Origin: Deltaproteobacteria bacterium
GTDB lineage: Bacteria > Bdellovibrionota > UBA1018 > UBA923
Direction: 5' to 3'
NCBI GenBank assembly: GCA_016194795.1
Contig: JACQAX010000076.1
Coordinates: forward strand, 1-7,413
Length of the DNA: 7,413 bases
Part shown: one piece after another, positions 5,216 through 7,413 of the stretch
How the letters are laid out: every line of letters starts with the position of its first letter
Numbering within the stretch: position 1 is the stretch's first letter
Translations under genes and position numbers: made by a program
The notes under the pieces: model-generated
The model's database searches: none
What the model saw: only the letters and a program-made list of their open reading frames with translations
Told to the model about the DNA's origin: nothing

Positions 5216-6202
5216 ATGCGCGCTCCGGCTCTTGTCGTCGCCTTCGGCGCGGCGGCCTTGACGTGGATGGCGCCGTCCGTTCGGGCTCAGCAGGGTTATA
5301 ATCCCGCGACCGGCCAGATCGACATCGAGGCGATGAAAAAGCAGCTCAAGGGCATGCCGGGGGGCGACGAGGCCATCCGGCAGCTCGAGGCGCATCGGGC
5401 CGACATCGAGCGTTCCAACAAGATCGCTCCGGCCGAGATCAAGGCGGCCGCCGACCACGCCGCGACGGTGCCCGAGTTCACGAAAGCGCCGCTCGCGGTG
5501 CTCGACGCCGTTCCCCCGGCGCCGAAGAGCGTGCCCGAGGCGCGCTCCAGGCTGGGCAAGGTGGTCAACTTCGAGAGGCGGGCCGAGAAGATCGACGGCG
5601 ACACGAAGTCCGAGGCTTCCGGAGCCGACATCGTCGCGTGGGCCGACTCGATCAGCGCGCGGGGCATCGAGGCTCAGCAGCACCCCGTGCCCCTCAAGTC
5701 GCTTTCGGACGAGCAGAGCAAGGCGCTCGCCGAGCTGCAGAAGGCGCAGCAGGCGACCCCCGAGCTGAATCCGCTCAGAACCCGGCGCGCGCAGGCGCTC
5801 GGGCAGCTCGGAGCCGAGCATCAGGCGGCGCTCGCGAAGCTGCAAGGCGAGCTCGGCAACTCCATCGGCGCGGCCTGCGAGGGCGGCGAGGGACAGGTCG
5901 TCGACCAGGCCAAGTGCGCCGCGGTACGTGCCGCGGCCGAGGCCAAAGCCGACGCGGCGAGAGAGGCCTACCTCAAGAAAGCGAACGTCGCGCTGGACGA
6001 GTTTCGCAAGAGCGCCCGCGAGCAGATCTCGCGCGTCGGACCGCTGCTCGCGCAGGCGCGCAAGGCGTTCGGCAAGTCGATGCCTTCGGCCGTCGCCGGG
6101 ATGATCCAGCTTCTTGACGGCAACGCGGCCACGCTGATCGGCGAGGTGGTCGCGGCCAACCATGAGCTCACGCGCGTCGGGAGCGAGAAAACCTTCTTAT
6201 GA
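5216..6202 (+). CDS. Exported helical coiled-coil protein, family unknown
   Basis: This 328-residue protein has a Sec signal peptide with cleavage after Val-Arg-Ala (residue 24), so the mature protein begins QQGYNPATGQ. The rest is almost entirely predicted helix rich in Ala, Glu, Lys, Gln and Arg, broken by a Pro-rich segment (VPPAPKSVPEA, about 101-111). The longest coiled-coil-like stretch is about 160-290. Within it Cys221 and Cys234 flank a Gly/Glu turn (EGGEGQVVDQAK), so a disulfide could pin a helical hairpin. I recognise no named domain or catalytic motif; a structural or partner-binding periplasmic role is plausible. The ATG lies one base after the previous stop (TGAgATG), which implies translational coupling, and the 3' end overlaps the next start by four bases. 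The frame is supported at both ends by signal peptide and coupling. Confidence 0.87.
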   Translation: MRAPALVVAFGAAALTWMAPSVRAQQGYNPATGQIDIEAMKKQLKGMPGGDEAIRQLEAHRADIERSNKIAPAEIKAAADHAATVPEFTKAPLAVLDAVPPAPKSVPEARSRLGKVVNFERRAEKIDGDTKSEASGADIVAWADSISARGIEAQQHPVPLKSLSDEQSKALAELQKAQQATPELNPLRTRRAQALGQLGAEHQAALAKLQGELGNSIGAACEGGEGQVVDQAKCAAVRAAAEAKADAAREAYLKKANVALDEFRKSAREQISRVGPLLAQARKAFGKSMPSAVAGMIQLLDGNAATLIGEVVAANHELTRVGSEKTFL

Positions 6203-7167
6203 GCATGTTTCTTCGGCTGTTCGTGCTGATCGCCTGGCTTGCGCCGGCAGCGGGGTGGGCCAGGGGCGGCGAGACGATCACCGTCGACATCGCGAAGCTG
6301 CGCCCGACGCAGATGCAGATCGGGCTGGCGGTGGTGCGCGACATGGTGCGCACGTTGTACGTCGACAAGGCCATCGAGGGCGACGCCTCGCTGGCCGAGT
6401 TCAGGTCTCGCGGGACGCAGCTGCCGCTCAAGACGCTCTCGCAGCTGAACGCCGCGCAGAGCGAGCGCCTCAGGGGGCGGCTGGCCGAGCTCGTGCGGAC
6501 GAAGCCGCCGAAGCCCCTGCGTGGCGCGCGCGGCCCCGACGGCGCGATCTACGTCACGGACGGCCACCACCGCGCCATGGCGCTGGCGCTCCTGGTGCTG
6601 CAGGGGTCGCCGCCCTTGCTCGACCCCGCGCAGGCCCGGATCGCGGTGAGCATCGAAGCCGACGGCGATTTCTCGGGGCGCTCCCGCGACTTCGTCCGCT
6701 ATATCGCGGAGACGGGTTTTTTCACGCGTGAGGTGCGCGATCGCCACGCGCGCAAAGAGCTCACGGCGGAGCAGCTGGTCGAGAAGCTTCCGCGCACGCT
6801 GTTCGAGCTCGCGCGCTTCGACAACCCGACGCGCAGCGCGATTTCCCGGGTATTTTACGATTTCGGAATGGACACCGAGCATTTTGTCGAGCATCTCGAG
6901 TTCCTGCTCGCCGAGAAGCTCACTTGCGAGATCGGCTCGCTGCCGGGCTATGAGTTCGACGACGAGACGCTGGAGCGCGCGCGGCGCGCGATCTTCGGAA
7001 ACCCCGCGATGGTGGCTTTTCTTCGCGCCAAAGAGCGGCGCGGCCCGCACGGGGCCGCGGCGGAAGCCGCTCTGCGCGACGCGCTCTCCCGGTACCGCAA
7101 GCTCGAGCAAGAGCGGGACGCCAAGGGCCTGCATCCGCCGGCGAGACCCGCGCTTTGCCCGGGTTAG
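6199..7167 (+). CDS. Secreted ParB/sulfiredoxin-fold protein (ParBc_2-like)
   Basis: This 322-residue protein has an N-terminal signal peptide (FLRLFVLIAWLAPAAGWA, cleavage near residue 21). The ParB-like putative nuclease domain (ParBc_2 type) follows: TVDIAKLRPTQMQIGLAVV (28-46) is the entry strand with the diagnostic LRPTQ-x-x-x-G, and YVTDGHHRAMAL places Asp121, Gly122, His123, His124 and Arg125 at the position of the phosphate-binding loop of ParB/sulfiredoxin proteins. Residues about 190-270 form a helical region (FELARFDNPTRSAISRVFYD). The tail is charged, helical and Pro-rich, with a Cys near the end (ALCPG). ParB/Srx-fold proteins are CTPases, kinases, reductases or nucleases; the 'nuclease' label for this branch is by homology only, and an exported member is unlikely to partition DNA. 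ATGA overlap with the preceding stop indicates coupling. A second ATG at 6205 gives nearly the same signal peptide. Confidence 0.87.
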   Translation: MSMFLRLFVLIAWLAPAAGWARGGETITVDIAKLRPTQMQIGLAVVRDMVRTLYVDKAIEGDASLAEFRSRGTQLPLKTLSQLNAAQSERLRGRLAELVRTKPPKPLRGARGPDGAIYVTDGHHRAMALALLVLQGSPPLLDPAQARIAVSIEADGDFSGRSRDFVRYIAETGFFTREVRDRHARKELTAEQLVEKLPRTLFELARFDNPTRSAISRVFYDFGMDTEHFVEHLEFLLAEKLTCEIGSLPGYEFDDETLERARRAIFGNPAMVAFLRAKERRGPHGAAAEAALRDALSRYRKLEQERDAKGLHPPARPALCPG

Positions 7168-7413
7168 GGCAGGCCGAGGCGCGGGCGCGCCGCCACGTTC
7201 GCGTACGCCTCGCGCGCGTCGCATGAGAAGCGGCCCGACACGGGAGCGCGGCCACGCAGGTAACGGCCCAAAAGCACGAGCGAGTCCTTGTCGAGCTGCA
7301 CCTTCTCGGGCGACTCGGGCCCGCCGAGAAGCACGGGATTGAGCACCTTGTTCATCCAGGCCGCGAATTTCGCGTGCGAGAGCGTCCCGTGCGTCGACAG
7401 CTCGCGGATGCCG
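7164..7413 (-). CDS. C-terminal part of an unidentified protein (partial)
   Basis: The minus-strand frame is open from the right edge to TAA at 7166-7164, giving 82 residues that end in ARPRLGLP. An ATG occurs at 7353-7355, but the frame continues upstream through GIRELSTHGTLSHAKFAAW without a stop, so the gene probably starts outside the window. The visible part is mildly helical, with VQLDKDSLVLLGRYLRGR and one Cys (RFSCDAREAY). I recognise no family. Its stop overlaps by four bases (TTAG) the stop of the plus-strand ParB-like gene, so the two are convergent. The tidy stop-to-stop junction is the main support for its being real; in such GC-rich DNA an 82-residue open frame alone would be weak evidence. 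Confidence 0.6.
   Translation of the reverse strand, partial: GIRELSTHGTLSHAKFAAWMNKVLNPVLLGGPESPEKVQLDKDSLVLLGRYLRGRAPVSGRFSCDAREAYANVAARPRLGLP

Noticed and set aside
5968..7224. 418-residue minus-strand open frame across the end of the operon
   Set aside because: Arg/Ala/Leu-rich translation without domain features, antisense to two genes that have signal peptides and coupled starts.

Overview
The window is GC-rich throughout, densely coding and of Gram-negative character: it has Sec signal peptides, a lipobox lipoprotein and a LolA-like periplasmic protein. A zinc-finger plus histone-fold protein, together with several exported proteins of no recognised family, points to a deltaproteobacterial-type lineage such as Myxococcota or Bdellovibrionota. 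That placement is inference, because no rRNA or phylogenetic marker gene is present. I see no mobile element, CRISPR array, tRNA or rRNA, and no gene-free stretch longer than about 120 bases.

Left part (1-2901). The window opens inside a Tyr/Trp-rich, coiled-coil, Gln/Glu/Pro-tailed exported-type protein whose start lies off the left edge. A strong two-way terminator separates it from a convergent minus-strand gene encoding an N-terminal Cys/His zinc-finger module, an Ala/Pro linker and a C-terminal histone fold. This is the most notable gene of the window. Only 39 bp away, a MOSC-domain (molybdenum cofactor sulfurase C-terminal) protein is encoded divergently. Its stop codon shares the palindrome CTAG with the stop of a convergent DUF421/YetF-type membrane protein.

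Middle (2902-4440). A 106-bp divergent spacer carries a good sigma70-like promoter with small dyads over its -35 and -10 regions and a strong Shine-Dalgarno sequence. These drive a 452-residue lipoprotein of unknown family with eight cysteines beyond the lipidated one. A strong terminator ends this unit.

Right part (4486-7413). Three genes are packed as a translationally coupled operon, with a 1-nt gap and then a 4-nt overlap, and every product has an export signal: a Met-rich DUF4412-type (LolA-like) protein, a helical coiled-coil protein with a Cys pair at a helical turn, and a ParB/sulfiredoxin-fold protein of the ParBc_2 type. Their linkage suggests a joint cell-envelope function that I cannot name, and this is the best candidate for an undescribed system. 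The operon's last stop overlaps the stop of a convergent minus-strand gene that runs off the right edge.
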